24,062 bases of DNA from Azolla pinnata (GCA_037176905.1 JBBBWG010001815.1:8366-32427), one strand, 5' to 3'; shown: positions 1-10,371, counted from the stretch's first letter. Numbers and translations: made by a program. Notes: a model not told the origin generated them from the sequence alone.

Positions 1-62
1 TTTTTTCATTAGGGTTTTGAGGTCAATATTTTCAAGAAAGGGATTGATTGTGTATTTGTCAG

Positions 63-2661
63 GTATTGGGTGATAGAAATGCATGTTGATGGATTTCGTT
101 TTGATTTGGCATCAATTCTTACTCGGGCTAGCAGGTAATTTTTATCAGTGAAGCCTAGATAGTGGATAATAGAAAGGTTATGTGGTATTCATCCTTATTT
201 TTCCGCATGTTCTTTTGATCCACATGCTAGCACCCAGTAATAGGGCTTCTATCTTCTGTTATTCAGCCTGTGGGATAGAGCAAATGTATTTGGAACAAAG
301 AATTTATTGGATGGAGACTCTCTGACCACTGGAAGCCCTCTCGGTGAACCACCGCTGATTGATATGATCAGCAATGATCCTGTGCTTTGTAGTGTTAAGG
401 TTTGTTATTTTAGTGAAATACTGCTATGTATCATAGCCTCGGAATGCATGCCCATTAACTTACATCTGCAGTTGATAGCTGAGCCATGGGATTGTGGAGG
501 GTTGTATCAAGTGGGCAGTTTTCCTCATTGGGGTTTGTGGTCAGAATGGAATGGACAGGTTAGAACTTTTAGGGAAAATAGTATATGTACGTTCGATTAT
601 GCATTTCAAATTTTTACATTGGTTAAAGTTTGGGCAAATGTGACAGTTCCGTGACAATGTTCGGCAATTCATAAAAGGGACGGATGGTGTTGCTGGTTCT
701 TTTGCACAGTCTCTTTGTGGATCTCCACATATTTATCAAGTGAAAAAGAAGACCCCTCCTTTTTTTGTGCATGTTTGACTTGTGTATTCAAGTTTCAAGC
801 AAGGATATTGGTTCTCTAAATAATTTTTTTGTGCAGGATGGAGGTCGGAAACCCTGGCACAGCGTGAACTTTGTGACCGCCCATGATGGCTTCTCACTTG
901 CAGATATTGTTTCGTACAACAAGAAGCACAATATTGCCAATGGCGAGGACAACAATGATGGAGAGACACATAACAATAGCTGGAATTGTGGAGAGGTATG
1001 TATGTACATTATTAGCAAAGTTTCGGATTGGTTGTTTTAACTTGATTGCACTGGTTTCAAGAAAAAAACACTGGATACTCCTAAATAGCATGATCACAAA
1101 CTATGATCAACATCTTTGAGCCGGGCTTTGTTTTCTTGTGAGTTGTTGATTCATACCATTTTTTTTGCAGGAAGGGGAACTTGTAAGTCCTCATGTGCAA
1201 AGCTTACGGCAAAGACAAATGCGGAACTTCATCGTTGCCCTTGTTGTTTCTCAAGTGAGTTGCATGATGTTTTTCCACACATATAGTTCACAAATTCAGT
1301 TTGATGAGTATGGTGTAATAGGAAAATATGGGAGAATTACATTCTATACATAGATAAAGAAACTTGAGGTATCCACATGAAAATTTTTGTTTGCTTAATT
1401 GATGATCTTACTCGAGCAGGAGCTTTGCAGCAATATCATTGTGGGTTCAAACCTTTTTCAATGGGACTAAAAAAAACACTCTTCAAAAGTTCTTAAGTTT
1501 TTACCCCTGAAAGGACGGCCTTGTGAAATGAGGATTGATATTATGTTTGACGATATTGCATGACGTATTATCAGTATTTGGGAATCTTATTTGTTGTTTA
1601 CGTTGTTGGATGCTTGAACTAGGGAGTTCCGATGATGACTATGGGCGATGAATATGCTCACACAAAAGGGGGTAATAACAACACATACTGTCATGATAGT
1701 GCGGTATGACTTCTTTACTCGTACACTCCCGCTAGAACAAGAACACTAATTGCAGGAGAAGAATCATTTGATGGCATTTTCTGTTGCAGATCAATTATTT
1801 CAGGTGGGACAAGCAACATGTGGATAAATCTGGATTTTATCGGTTCACCAAGTCATTGCTGAATTTCCGCAGGTGTTAAGAAAACATATGCCATATTTAA
1901 CTGTGGATGCAAATTGTGCTGGGTACCAAATGCAAAAGCATATATGAACCTATGCATCCACGTATGCATATGCACATGATTATCTATCCATAAGGATTAG
2001 TTATATGCATATAGGTGCACACATCAATATGTATTTTATACACATACATATACATCTTTGTTCTGGATGCAAATCGATGATGTCTTGAGGTGGATTCCTG
2101 GTACCTGTAGGAAATGTGAGGCATTTGGCTTGTCAGATTTCCCAACAGAAGAGAGACTTCAATGGCATGGGCTTGCTCCTGGCGCTCCAGACTGGTCTGA
2201 GAAAAGCCGATTCGTAGCATTCACAGTTGTAAGCTCTGACAGATTTCTAGACGATTCCAATAGGTGTTTCAACATGCATTTTTATGGGAATTCTGCATTC
2301 AGTCCTCTTCAGAAACTGATCTACAAGCAGTTTTATTTCCATATTATATGCGTGCATATTGTGACTGATCCTCTTTGCTGCTGATCAGCGAGATGCGAGG
2401 TATAAGGAGCTCTATGTTGCATTCAACACGAGCCATGTTTCGCTCATGGTTTCGCTACCTGGGCGGGAAGGATCAAAGTGGCAGCCTCTCGTTGACACGA
2501 GCAAGGTTGCGCCCTACGATTTCTTGTCGGGTGAAGATATTCCAGAGAGTGAGAGATCCATAGCCATCGCTCAGTTCCGCCATTTCATCAACAGCGACGT
2601 CTATCCGATGGCGAGCTATTCTTCGATCATCCTCACTCTGGTACCTGAAGATCAACAGTAA
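63..2661 (+). CDS. ISA3: Isoamylase 3-type starch debranching enzyme, chloroplastic (3' part, 10 exons)
   Basis: This is the C-terminal ~393 residues of a GH13 debranching enzyme that hydrolyses alpha-1,6 branches of starch or phytoglycogen in plastids. Exons are 63-134, 267-399, 472-558, 647-739, 837-995, 1171-1254, 1623-1703, 1790-1872, 2111-2228 and 2389-2661. All introns are GT-AG and all phases join, ending at TAA 2659-2661. GH13 catalytic motifs are visible: DGFRFDLAS with the nucleophile Asp (exon 1), LIAEPWD with the acid/base Glu (exon 3) and TAHDGF with the third Asp (exon 5). [23 protein letters not shown] and the end [15 protein letters not shown] match the ISA3 group better than ISA1 or ISA2, as I remember those families. 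The catalytic triad is complete, so an active isoform is expected. About half of the usual ~760-residue protein, including the transit peptide and CBM48, lies left of the window. Bases 1-62 are intron. The gene model is firm; the subgroup assignment is slightly less so. Confidence 0.93.
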
Positions 2662-2671
2662 TGTCTATCAT

Positions 2672-2890
2672 GTCCAATGAAAAAGAAGGGGAACAAGTGG
2701 AAAAAAGAATAAATCTTGGTATGTCAGTTTTTTTTTCTTGTGAATGAGGGCATGTATATAAAGTAGTGTCTATCCCAATGGAGTGAAAGACTTGATGTTT
2801 TCATGGAAAAGAAGGGGAAGAACTGGAAAAAAAATAGAACCTTGGTCTGTAAGTTTTTTTTTTTCTGTGAATGAGGACATGTACATACAG
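2672..2890 (+). repeat. Imperfect tandem duplication in the isoamylase 3' flank
   Basis: Two ~95-base blocks share the same order of words: an aaaagaagggga core, a purine tract, a cttgg(t/a) step, a long T run and then gtgaatgag(g/a)(g/a)catgta. The cores start at 2681 and 2807, a spacing of about 126 bases. The copies differ by many substitutions and small indels, so the duplication is old. It covers the probable 3' UTR and cleavage region. Confidence 0.6.
2708..2713 (+). terminator. Candidate polyadenylation signal of the isoamylase gene
   Basis: An AATAAA hexamer lies 47 bases after the isoamylase stop codon, followed by a T-rich stretch at about 2729-2737. Position and motif fit a plant near-upstream element. 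The second, diverged copy of this flank (about 2799-2890) carries only aatag at the matching place, so the first copy is the better candidate. Confidence 0.35.
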
Positions 2891-3185
2891 TTGTTGAAAT
2901 AGATAAATGAGAGGAAATTCCATCCTTCTGGTCATCTTGGGCACTCTTTCCCTCAGTAAAAACCCTGAAATGCAGAAATAGAAGAAAAAAACAGAAGTGG
3001 GTAGCAAGCCTTGTATGCAAAAAAAGTTTTGAAATGGATAAGCATCATCATGGTCATGCTTTTCTTGCTGGTTTTTTGTGGCTATGGCTGAAAAATGCTC
3101 CTTTCTTTGATCAGAAAGGAGGAAACCTCACTATGTTAGCTGTGTTTTGCTGCTATGGTAACCTTGAGAATTTCTTAGCAGCAAT
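2891..3185. other. Spacer without a recognisable gene
   Basis: Short open frames on both strands are low-complexity (Phe/Lys-rich from A/T runs) and match nothing I recognise. The only structure seen is an 11-base word, taaccttgaga, at 3159-3169. It recurs at 3317-3327 on the far side of the adjoining 38-bp repeat. Confidence 0.5.
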
Positions 3186-3319
3186 AAATTCAAGTGAAAT
3201 AATTGATCAGAAATTATAGCACTAAATTCAAGTGAAATAATTGATCAGAAATAATAGCACTAGATTCAAGTGAAATAATTGATCAGAAATAATAGCACTA
3301 AATTCAAGTGAAATAATAA
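3186..3319 (+). repeat. 38-bp tandem repeat, about 3.5 copies
   Basis: Copies start at 3186, 3224, 3262 and 3300, an exact 38-base period. Each begins a(a/g)attcaagtgaaataa and ends with a gatcagaaa(t/a)tatagcact type segment. The first three copies differ at one or two positions and the fourth is partial. High copy identity suggests recent expansion or homogenisation. No coding potential is seen. Confidence 0.9.
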
Positions 3320-3323
3320 CCTT

Positions 3324-3343
3324 GAGAGAGAGAGAGAGAGAGG
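3324..3343 (+). repeat. (GA)n microsatellite
   Basis: An uninterrupted GA dinucleotide tract of about 20 bases directly follows the 38-bp tandem repeat. Confidence 0.9.
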
Positions 3344-3895
3344 AGCATTTTCATCGTCTGCCAAGATTAGCGAACCTTTCCTATTGTAGCAACATTTGTA
3401 ACTGTTCTGTGGAAGACCTTCCCTTTGCATTCACCGCGTCGATCGACGAGGAATGTTGTGTTGATGCCGAAGATGGTGAGCCGATTAGGGCTTGAATGGT
3501 TGGTTTATCGGCAATGATTTTGAATGGCGGCATTAAAACATGCGGCAAAAAGTGTATTCATAGATTTTGAGATCAGATCGAGAAAAGAATCCAACCCACC
3601 AAAGTTGCAAGCAAGGATCATTCCAATGGGAATCCAATCCATTCACAGACGGCAACTTTTGATGGTGATTTTTGTAGGGCTAACAGGCCCAATCCATGGG
3701 TTTCTGAATGATAGAAGCTTGATCCTCTTATCAGAGAAAGACTGTATATGGGTACCGAAATAGTCATTTTATGTACACTTGGCCCCCAACATCAGAATAT
3801 GGGCTTGATAAGAGCACTCGCGATCAGTAGAGGGCATCTTGGGCAGATTTTCATCTGGTGGTTTTGAACACAACTCTCTCTCCTGCTTCGACAAA
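3344..3895. other. Spacer upstream of the PPR gene, no gene seen
   Basis: No open frame here looks like protein. The stretch may contain distal promoter of the PPR gene. I see no clear TATA box tied to a transcription start. Confidence 0.4.
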
Positions 3896-4075
3896 GATCG
3901 GCTAAACTTGTGAATCGATCGAATTGGATTTACGTGTGACAATGATGATCAATCGATCGGCTGAGACCGACTAAACCAGAACTCATGATCGAATCGATCG
4001 AATCGGATTTGTCCCCGACAGGGGACCAGCTAATACTGAGCTCACGATCGATCGATCTTGAATCGGATGTAGCAA
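3896..4075 (+). repeat. CGATCGAT-rich imperfect tandem repeat upstream of the PPR gene
   Basis: Three related blocks start near 3902, 3971 and 4030. Each reads cta(a/t)(a/t)c, then about 15-20 bases, then a GATCGA(T/A)-rich core and a GAATTGGAT or GAATCGGAT end. The period is about 60-69 bases. GATC and CGATCG occur at unusually high density. The block ends about 100 bases before the PPR start, so it lies in its promoter or 5' UTR. Confidence 0.65.
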
Positions 4076-4178
4076 GCAAGTCCAGAGATCTGGAATCCTG
4101 GAGCCCGGAAAACATGGATGATTCATGGATATGGCATCTAGATCTAGCCCCCTCCTTCCATGATCCCTCTGCCATGGA

Positions 4179-6374
4179 ATGGCTATGGCTTCTTCCTCGC
4201 CTTCTGTCGTTGGGACAGAACCAGCAGCGACCCATCTCCTTTCTCAAGGACTCGGGCACTTCCTCAACGCCCTCCCTCCTCCTGCAGGGATGGAGGAACG
4301 AAACCCTGGCTCTACTCGGGCACGCGCGCTTGGAGCTCGCCGTCCCGGCGCAGTTGTTGAGAGGCGCCTTGATTTTGGCCCTCACCCTAAGAGTCCCCCC
4401 TTCCGGCAGGAGCTCAGAAATGCTGGCATCCGAGAGTCTGTATCTGAAGGTATGCTCTTGCACGCCCGCATTATGTATATGGGCTATGGCACCGATGTTT
4501 TGCTGTGCAACTTGCTCATTCAAATGTACGGAAGGTGTAGATGTAAGGAAGAGGCGCACTGGGTCTTTGACTCGATGCCCGACAAGAATGTATTCACTTG
4601 GGCACTGTTCATGGGTGTCCTCATTGGGCTGGGAATGATTGATTCAGCTTGGGATCTGTTTAAAGAGATTCCAGACCCTGATACTGCGAGCTGGAATTTG
4701 CTGATTTCGGGGTTTTCTCAGCATGAGAGAGACCAAGAAGCACTGGACCTCTTTGATTCCATGGTTTCACGAGGATTCGAACCTGATGCATTCACTTTTG
4801 TCAGTGTTCTTGCAGCCTGCGCTCACTTGGGAGATGTAGAGAAATGTAGGAAAATGCACGTGTTTCTCGCATCTTACGGCTTTGATTCGGATCAAAGCCT
4901 CTCAGGTGCCCTCATCAATATGTACAGCAAATGTTGTAGTTTGGAAGACACAAAGAGAGTGTTTGGTAAGATCGACGATCGGACTTTCGGCACATGGAAT
5001 GCATTGATCAGTGTGTATGCAAAGAACGGGAATGTAGCTGAAGCGTTCAAAATATTCGATCAGATGCGATGTTGTGAAGCCATTCCCGACGAGATCACCT
5101 ATGTTACATTGCTTAATGCATGTGCTTGCAAAAAGAAGGTCGGATATGGTAGAAAGATTCATGCTTGCATCGTGGATGCTGGAATCGAATCAGATGTCTT
5201 GATTGGCAATGCGGTGATCAGTATGTATGGGCATTGTAGAAGCTTAGATGATGGGGTGATGATGTTCAATAGGATGAGGCATCGGAATGTGGTATCATGG
5301 AATGCCATGATCACCATCCATTCGAAGCATAGACCAGTGAAGGAATCTGTCGACATGCTCTCCCAGATGGAGCTGGAAGGTATCGAACCCAATGATGTGA
5401 CTTTCATTGCTTTGCTCGATGCATGCGCTTCTCAAGAAGCTTTGGATGAAGGGAACAAAATTTGTGCTCGCTTATGTCAGAACGCATGCCGGTCAAATAT
5501 AGTGGTGATGACTGCAGCATTGAACATGTATGGAAAGTGTGAAACCGTGGTGAAAGCCCGAGAAATCTTTGATGCGATGGATGCCAGGGATGTCATTGCT
5601 TGGAATGCAATGATGGCCTCGTATGTGCAATGTGGACGATTTCCAGAAGCATGTTTGCTTTTCAAGCGGATGCTGAGAGATGTAAGTGATGTCAAGCCGG
5701 ACAATGTAACGTTTGCCAATGTGCTTGTGGCAACTGCAGAGCAGTTGGCCTTTGAGGAAGGCCGAATTATACATGCCCATATCATTGGCAATGGTCTAGA
5801 GCATGATCTCCTTGTAGGAAACTCTCTCATCAATATGTACAGCAAGTTTGGGAATATGCAGATGGCACGGATTGAATTCAATAAGCTGTCAAGACGTGAT
5901 GTGGTATCTTGGAATGCATTGATGGCAGGATATGGCCAGCATGGAGAAGGCGAGCAAGCTCTTCATCTCTTGCAAGAGATGCAAATGTATGGGAATGCAC
6001 CAAATGAGGTCACATTTTTATCCATCCTTTCTTCGTGTGATCATAGTGGTCTTGTAGATGAAGCGAACCGATGCTTTGCCAGTATGGAAGAGCTCTATCA
6101 GGTTAGACCACTCGCGGGGCACTATAATGTGTTGGTAAATCTTCTTGGAAGAGCAGGTAGATTGGAAGATGCTCGAGAGATTATAAAAGAAATGCCAATG
6201 GACCCTGTTGCTACTACTTGGATGGGCCTTCTCGGTGCATGTAGAAAGCATCGTGATCTAAGGAGAGGCATAGAGAGTGCTTCACACATCTTTAGTTTAG
6301 ATGCGCTTTATGATGCAGCTTTTGTTACACTATCAAATTTGCAAATTGAATGCGACACAAATATGCACGAGTAA
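4179..6374 (+). CDS. PLS-class pentatricopeptide repeat protein with truncated E domain
   Basis: This is a 731-residue intronless gene. PPR proteins of this class bind organellar RNA in chloroplasts or mitochondria and act in editing, processing or stability. Repeats fill about residues 85-675. SWN-type motif starts recur at about 169, 270, 370, 471 and 575, a ~101-residue spacing that equals one P-L-S triplet. Typical words are LINMYSKCCS, VVSWNAMI, EGIEPNDVTF and LLGRAGRLEDA. An E1-like segment follows (WMGLLGACRKHRDLRRG to AAFVTLSNLQ, about 681-721). The protein then stops with no complete E2, E+ or DYW domain, and no continuation is visible in the other frames after 6374. The start ATG 4179 has a G at +4; ATG 4185 is an in-frame alternative. 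The first ~80 residues are Ser/Ala/Pro/Arg-rich with few acids, fitting a targeting peptide without proving one. The RNA target is unknown. Confidence 0.95.
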   Translation: MAMASSSPSVVGTEPAATHLLSQGLGHFLNALPPPAGMEERNPGSTRARALGARRPGAVVERRLDFGPHPKSPPFRQELRNAGIRESVSEGMLLHARIMYMGYGTDVLLCNLLIQMYGRCRCKEEAHWVFDSMPDKNVFTWALFMGVLIGLGMIDSAWDLFKEIPDPDTASWNLLISGFSQHERDQEALDLFDSMVSRGFEPDAFTFVSVLAACAHLGDVEKCRKMHVFLASYGFDSDQSLSGALINMYSKCCSLEDTKRVFGKIDDRTFGTWNALISVYAKNGNVAEAFKIFDQMRCCEAIPDEITYVTLLNACACKKKVGYGRKIHACIVDAGIESDVLIGNAVISMYGHCRSLDDGVMMFNRMRHRNVVSWNAMITIHSKHRPVKESVDMLSQMELEGIEPNDVTFIALLDACASQEALDEGNKICARLCQNACRSNIVVMTAALNMYGKCETVVKAREIFDAMDARDVIAWNAMMASYVQCGRFPEACLLFKRMLRDVSDVKPDNVTFANVLVATAEQLAFEEGRIIHAHIIGNGLEHDLLVGNSLINMYSKFGNMQMARIEFNKLSRRDVVSWNALMAGYGQHGEGEQALHLLQEMQMYGNAPNEVTFLSILSSCDHSGLVDEANRCFASMEELYQVRPLAGHYNVLVNLLGRAGRLEDAREIIKEMPMDPVATTWMGLLGACRKHRDLRRGIESASHIFSLDALYDAAFVTLSNLQIECDTNMHE

Positions 6375-6600
6375 AGCATTGTCTTGTGAATATGGGAAAA
6401 TTTTGTAAAAATAGGAAGTGTACATGGAAATGGTTACAATTCATGGGTATATATATTTGTGCAAACTCTTGGATGTGATAATTTGGTTGACATTTTTGTG
6501 GTCATCGCGTTCTGCAAACTTGGGGTGATTCATTGAGAGATGATCAAAACTCATTGTTATCCTTACGGTTTTTATCTGTATACATTTGTTACGTAACAGA
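6375..6600. other. PPR gene 3' flank
   Basis: AT-rich non-coding sequence that probably holds the 3' UTR. No exact AATAAA stands out close to the stop codon. Nothing else is recognised. Confidence 0.4.
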
Positions 6601-6905
6601 TTACCACAGCATGAATGGTCATAAAACTAACAATTTTTTCAATTTTTTGTCAAAGTTTCTACATTTATATCCCTTATAGCTATGGATTTTCGCATTCTAT
6701 TTACCATAGCATGAATGGTCATAAAACTATCAATTTTTTCAATTTTTTGTCAAAGTTTCTACAGTTTATATCCCTTATAGCTATGGATTTTCGCATTCTA
6801 TTTACCACAGCATGAATGGTCATAAAACTAACAATTTTTTCAATTTTTGGTCAAAGTTTCTACAGTTTATATCCCTTATAGCTATGGATTTTCGCATTCT
6901 ATTTA
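6601..6905 (+). repeat. Three tandem copies of a ~100-bp unit
   Basis: Copies start at about 6601, 6701 and 6802, a period of 100-101 bases. They differ by only a few bases (for example catagc/cacagc, aactaac/aactatc, ttttttg/tttttgg, and a one-base gain). Each unit contains GCTATGG and, across the copy junction, CCATAGC or CCACAGC, so a short hairpin can form at each junction. A weaker partial match (atatagccatagatttta) is seen near 7017-7034. The repeat is non-coding. Confidence 0.93.
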
Positions 6906-8348
6906 TTGGTGTTTACATCCAACATCAGGTAGATGTTGCATTCCAATTGCACAGATGATAATAATGACGGTTCTAATGGTCAACATCGTATATTTGTACC
7001 CTTTAAGCAACAGTTCCATATAGCCATAGATTTTACATCCAAATCGCCCTTATAATAGCATCTGATTATTGAATATTATTTCCAGCATTATTGCTTATTG
7101 AGCTGCTGGTTGACTAATTTTGTGACCCGATTTTCTTCGACCTTGATGGCATATAGGAAAATTGATGGCACATAAATAAAGTACCTCTTGTTACGAACAC
7201 GTGTCATGACTCAGTGAAACCTCACGTTATGTTCACAAAAAATTCCTTATGCTACAATTTCGATGGGCAACCACAAAATTTCTAAGAATTTCAACTTCCA
7301 CTACCGAAGGTGTTTCTCTTGATGATTCAGACTGAGAGTCAGAATAAAAGAAGTAGAATCCAAGGATGTGCCCTAAATGACTTGAACAAAAACTGTGGAG
7401 CCACATACAATGATTCCCCCATTTACTCTTTGATGCTAATCTCCATGAATCTGATCTACCAAGCATTTTAGAAGAATCCACCTTTGGAATGGGTGCCATG
7501 CCTTACGCAATGCAATCCTAGAAAGTCCAGAATTGAACTCGTGCAACAAATAAGGTCAGGGAGCTTTTCGTAAAACCCCAACTACATTTTGGTTAAAAGA
7601 ATCTCCTGGATACTGCTCGACAAAAAAATTCCTTGAATACATCAGACATGGAAACCTTGCACCAGAGAACTGCCATCACAGAGTTTTAACTTGTACAACA
7701 ATCAACTCCATCCTGACCATATCTCAGTACACACTTGCAAATCTTGTATATACTTTTGAGCAAGAAAAACACACTAGCAAGGGTACGAAAACAGAAAGGA
7801 AACGAATACAAAAGCTGATGATATGCAATCCTTTTTTATAAGACCAGGAAGATACCTTGTAGGCATTAGTACAAGGGCAAACTATTTTCCTTAAAAGCGA
7901 GCAAAACGCATAGAGTTTAAACCCAGGAAGATGTAAGTTGTCTATGCATTTTGCTTTTTTCTTTTTTCCAAACCACATGTGGCTTCAAATGATTCCTGAG
8001 AGGAAAATCGGACAAAGTGTAGAACAAACACATGTCTTGCTCCTGTCACGTGTCTAAATGTCCCAAGAAAAATGCCAAAAAATGTACTATTTTTTAATAC
8101 ATTTTCTGGCCAGAACATACACACTTACCATGAAAATATAAGTGTTTCTGCTTCCAAACACAAACTTGAGATATAATATGCCCCTGAAGGCTCGTTCGAG
8201 TACTACAAGGTTCCAGGTTCGAGCCTTTTCTTTGTACAGAAACAAGCAAAATGCAGTCTTTCTTCCTGTCCTAGAAACAAAGAAAGAAAAGCCATTAAAA
8301 GTAGAGTACCCGATGGCATTAGATAATATAATGTGAATATATATATCT
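6906..8348. other. Spacer and probable 3' UTR of the minus-strand F-box gene
   Basis: No confident gene is present. The part nearest 8348 is expected to be the 3' UTR of the F-box gene. Open frames such as the minus-strand one at 7233-7499 show no family features. A GGTTCGAGCC word at 8214-8223 resembles a tRNA B-box, but no tRNA can be folded around it. Confidence 0.5.
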
Positions 8349-9569
8349 CTAGAAGGAATTCATTTCCAAAAGGTAAGTCCGACGCATCGATAGAGCTTGA
8401 GCTGCAGTTCTATACGGTTCTTCAAATGCTCCTGCCATGAAGCCATCACCATCCTTCCGAATTGCATGTTGTTCATTTGGTTTGATCGACACAAGTGTAG
8501 CTCCTTTTAATCCGTTTCCACCTGGGAGCTCCATATATGGAGCATACCAAAGCTTCATATTCAATGCTGGAACTTGTGTTCTATTAGCCGATGCCGATGC
8601 TGCGAGGGGTTTCCTCTTAAACTCCTCTAACTGTTCCTTATTCATACATAGCATTCCTTGGCCATCTGTATCCGTCAGAGTAAGACTATTCAATGTGGGA
8701 TGCTCGCTTATGATCTGTTGCAAAAGATAATGCCTTGCTGAAGCCGCAATCAACGAGCTGATTGTCCACACCACTCTAAGCTTCAGCCCACCATTGGTAT
8801 AGAAGGATTCAGGTAGGCTATCACTATCCTCTTCGTTGAGATTACCACCGTTATTGCTACCTTCACTTGATAGCATCAGGCTGTCATTAGCTTCTTGTGA
8901 GATCCTATCCTCATACCTACCTTGCAAAAACCATGGCCTTCCGAATTCAAACTTGCCGGCCTTTTTTTCGCTGTATGTCTCTGGTTTCACCACTGAGGTT
9001 GCACCTAGGATCACACAACTTTCGAGTGTGCTCCCAAACTCTGCCTTCCACTTCAATAGGACTCCATCTTCGACGCCAAGCTCTCCTCCTGGAAGCTCGA
9101 TACGAAGTCGTTGAATAGCTTTGAAATTCTTCAGAACCTCCCCTGGAGAATGATGTGAGACTGCAGCAAGCATGGCTTTCCTTGGTCCTATCATCTGCTG
9201 TAAAGCTTGCAATGGCTTTGCAAGGCTTCCAACCACAAACTGAACGAGATGGCCGAATAGACCCCTCCCTCTAACATTCAAGCTATTGTCTTCTGCTGAT
9301 ATTACGCAATCAACCTTCACTGTCACACTTTCTACCATAGGTACAAGAGCATGGAACCTCTTGGAAACTACAGTGCATCTCCCAAGGACCTTGATCTCTG
9401 AAACAAGATTCAGAATGTGGAGAATGATGGAGTCGTGAAGCATTTCAAAAGGATCCGAGTCACCATTAGAGCATCGTGATGGATTCACTGTCACTTCGGG
9501 AGGAGAAGGAGGAGGAGGAGGAGGAAGATCCATTGACTGATCTACTGATCCTAACTGTTTCATCTCCAT
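8349..9569 (-). CDS. F-box protein of the Arabidopsis At5g46170/At4g18380 group
   Basis: This is a 406-residue protein in one exon, ATG at 9567-9569. An N-terminal proline run (about 16-24) precedes a degenerate F-box at about residues 40-86 (FEMLHDSIILHILN, CTVVSKRFHALVP), which should bind the SKP1/ASK subunit of an SCF E3 ubiquitin ligase. The rest matches the plant family: HHSPGEVLKNF (139-149), RLRIELPGGELG (154-165), LLKWKAEFGSTLESCVILGA (171-190), SFYTNGGLKLRVVWTISSL (255-273), LWYAPYMELPGG (340-351) and the end TYLLEMNSF. Length fits the usual ~380-400. Compared with what I recall of the Arabidopsis member, the linker at about 200-250 is the most divergent part. AUF1/AUF2 are more distant relatives. 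The substrate is unknown. The upstream CT-rich leader and a likely 5' UTR intron are described separately. The family call is firm; the role is inferred. Confidence 0.95.
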   Translation of the reverse strand: MEMKQLGSVDQSMDLPPPPPPSPPEVTVNPSRCSNGDSDPFEMLHDSIILHILNLVSEIKVLGRCTVVSKRFHALVPMVESVTVKVDCVISAEDNSLNVRGRGLFGHLVQFVVGSLAKPLQALQQMIGPRKAMLAAVSHHSPGEVLKNFKAIQRLRIELPGGELGVEDGVLLKWKAEFGSTLESCVILGATSVVKPETYSEKKAGKFEFGRPWFLQGRYEDRISQEANDSLMLSSEGSNNGGNLNEEDSDSLPESFYTNGGLKLRVVWTISSLIAASARHYLLQQIISEHPTLNSLTLTDTDGQGMLCMNKEQLEEFKRKPLAASASANRTQVPALNMKLWYAPYMELPGGNGLKGATLVSIKPNEQHAIRKDGDGFMAGAFEEPYRTAAQALSMRRTYLLEMNSF

Positions 9570-10362
9570 CTCAAGATATCTCTACATTCAAGACTGACTT
9601 TAGACGAGAACATGCATAGTCCATACCAAGACCACCCACATTCAGATTTCGATCAGGAAAGCGAATCACCGTTGTGCAACAAAGGAATAATGAAGGAACC
9701 CGAAAATCTTGGAAAGTTTTTATATAGCTGGAAAACCCCACAAAATTTGGAATCAGATGATCAAGGTTTGGAACAAATGCCATCAAATCAGTGTACTGTT
9801 TGCATTGTTAGGTTGAAAAACAGAGGTTTTGTGTTTTAGAAGAAAGACTACATCTCAGACTAACCTTTTTATCTATCTGAATCTTTTATACTTCAAAGAT
9901 CTTGCACACCATTTCTTCGATACCTTTGCTGGGACTATGTAAACCTGCACCAAGATATACAAACACAAAGGAACATGGAAAATCCAAAAACATCAAGAAT
10001 GCATGAAGAGAAGCCAAAGGTAATCCTCCAAAGAGTGTGATAGCATCAAAACATAAGAAATGGCTTTTATTGTTCAGATTCCGGAGTTTGCGAAGCACGC
10101 AGGGGAAGGATAAAGGTTGGAAAGTTGAAAACCAGCCTTTACAACCCTGATCTGATTCAGAATGATCCCATTCCTTTTGCTCCGAATTCACACAAAACGT
10201 CCACTTCAAAGGAGCACCGAGAAAAGTGAACACGAACAAAACGTAGCAACTTTCGAATGCATATGCATGGAGCTCCGAGATATGAAGAGATGCAAGAAAG
10301 CCTAAAAAGCCTGGAGTGCTTTCAGCAGGGCACAAGGTTATGGTTTTCCAAACAGAGCAGAA

Positions 10363-10371
10363 TTAGGGTTT
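10363..10371 (-). promoter_or_regulatory. Telo-box (AAACCCTAA)
   Basis: AAACCCTAA is present on the minus strand upstream of the F-box gene. In plants this motif is common just upstream of, or within, 5' UTRs of constitutively expressed genes. A second copy lies at 10860-10868. Function here is inferred only from motif and position. Confidence 0.35.

Noticed and set aside
1873..2110. Extra exon in the isoamylase intron around the catatgcatata tracts
   Set aside because: Flanking exons join in phase across this intron and match the family without a gap. The sequence is only alternating purine-pyrimidine AT-rich DNA.
3930..4638. Open frames of ~210 codons on both strands overlapping the PPR start
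   Set aside because: They are shadows of the CGATCGAT repeat and of the PPR coding sequence. Composition is repetitive (Ser/Ile/Asp) and no domain is visible.
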